Source: Planctomycetaceae bacterium (GTDB taxonomy: Bacteria; Planctomycetota; Phycisphaerae; Phycisphaerales; SM1A02). Taken from it: 5,778 nucleotides of DNA. A program made the position numbers and the translations under genes. Every line of letters starts with the position of its first letter. Position 1 is the stretch's first letter. Where the stretch lies: the NCBI GenBank assembly GCA_027488265.1, contig JAIYCA010000001.1, positions 1-5,778 of the forward strand. Direction: 5' to 3'. This document shows, piece by piece, positions 5,148 to 5,778 of the stretch. The notes beneath the pieces are model-generated. The model made no database searches and was not told the origin of the DNA. It saw only the letters and a program-made list of their open reading frames with translations.

Positions 5148-5778
5148 ATGAGTCAATTGCTCAAAGGTATCCCCGTCCTCGACTGGTTCGTCCGCGTCAC
5201 GATGGGTACGAAGAATCAGCGCGACGTGAAGCGCTACAACAAGATCGTGGACGAGGCGAACGCGCTCGAGCCCCAAATGCGGCGCCTCACCGATGCGCAA
5301 CTCCGCGCAAAGACCGAGGAGTTCCGGACGCGCATCGCAGGCGGCGAAAAGTCGTACATGATGATTCCCGAGATCTTCGCGGTGGCCCGCGAGGCGATGG
5401 ATCGCTCTGTTGGCATCCGCAACATCTTTAATCCCGCGCGCGGCATCGACCTCAATCAAGACGGCGTCGTCAACGCGCAAGATCTGTTCGATCCGTCGCT
5501 GCTTCCCGCCGACGTGCGCGCGAAGTACGACGAAACGCTCGCCGCCATGCGCGCGCTCGAACCGCGTTACCCCGAGGGTGAATTCCGCGGCCACACGCAG
5601 ATGATCGAAGGCTGGCAGTACCTCGACATCGATCCAGCGATTTACGACGCGGTGCGCACGATCTATCCAGAGTCGCGCCCGCCCTTCCGCGCGCGTCCGC
5701 TCAACGTCCAGCTGATCGGCGGCATCGTGCTCGCTGAAGGCAAGATCGCCGAAATGAAGACCGGCGAGGGTAAGACGA
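5148..5778 (+). CDS. secA: Preprotein translocase ATPase SecA, N-terminal part with a large insertion
   Basis: 210 complete codons, cut by the window edge. SecA is the cytoplasmic motor that drives unfolded preproteins through SecYEG. Family landmarks are NQRDVKRYNKIVDEANALEP (23-42), the LTDAQLRAKTEEFR segment (47-60), the helix FAVAREAMDRSVGIR (77-91), then NVQLIGGIVLAEGKIAEMKT (186-205) leading into the Walker A MKTGEGKT (203-210) that ends the window. In E. coli SecA the helix ending GMRH runs directly into FDVQLLGG; here about 93 residues (93-185) intervene just before the conserved glutamine. The insert begins with a calcium-type EF-hand loop, D101-L-N-Q-D-G-V-V-N-A-Q-D112, and continues with charged, aromatic-rich sequence. 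There is no frameshift; the insert is in frame with the same codon bias. Secretory load through this protein includes the binding protein encoded nearby, but no direct link is implied. Confidence 0.97.
   Translation, partial: MSQLLKGIPVLDWFVRVTMGTKNQRDVKRYNKIVDEANALEPQMRRLTDAQLRAKTEEFRTRIAGGEKSYMMIPEIFAVAREAMDRSVGIRNIFNPARGIDLNQDGVVNAQDLFDPSLLPADVRAKYDETLAAMRALEPRYPEGEFRGHTQMIEGWQYLDIDPAIYDAVRTIYPESRPPFRARPLNVQLIGGIVLAEGKIAEMKTGEGKT

Noticed and set aside
4966..5151. 61-codon frame from a GTG that ends in an ATGA overlap with the secA start
   Set aside because: Rich in R, H and C with no hydrophobic export segment and no Shine-Dalgarno. The overlap is suggestive, but coding potential looks poor; conservation of this frame would be needed to revive it.

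Overview
The window looks like chromosomal DNA from a GC-rich bacterium, most of it roughly 60% GC or more. The best lineage clue is the SecA N-terminus, which carries a large insertion containing a dockerin-like EF-hand loop. Dockerin-type loops are abundant in Planctomycetota, so I tentatively suggest a Phycisphaerae-like planctomycete. This is an inference; there is no marker gene to settle it.

Left edge (1-280): the first ~165 bases are AT-rich (about 41% GC over 1-180) and hold the 3' end of an unrecognised rightward reading frame. They abut host-like DNA containing, on the minus strand, the first ~37 codons of what looks like an FMN-binding pyridoxamine-phosphate-oxidase-family gene. 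That gene stops abruptly where the AT-rich DNA begins. This is either an insertion/recombination junction or an assembly chimera.

Centre (281-4307, minus strand): a three-gene ABC importer operon of the ribose/galactose (CUT2) type. Transcription order is a double-ATPase-domain subunit (RbsA-like), a membrane permease (RbsC-like, coupled by a 4-base GTGA overlap with its Shine-Dalgarno inside the ATPase gene), then a secreted substrate-binding protein (RbsB-like). The binding protein captures a small polyol or sugar in the periplasm, the permease forms the channel, and the ATPase drives import. The substrate is unknown, and the binding site differs from that of ribose-binding protein. No regulator or catabolic enzyme lies in the window.

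Three short tandem repeats decorate the operon: 9 bp x 4 upstream of the ATPase gene, 19 bp x 3 at the permease/binding-protein junction, and 12 bp x 5 inside the signal-peptide coding region.

Right part (4534-5778, plus strand): a 130-residue protein of unknown function with an N-terminal hydrophobic segment and a C-terminal PPPQA, a 221-base leader, and then secA, cut by the window edge just after its Walker A motif. A small exported or anchored protein with a proline-rich end upstream of secA resembles the layout of secretion-monitor arrest peptides (SecM type). This is a hypothesis, not an identification. There is no gene-free stretch longer than 300 bases.
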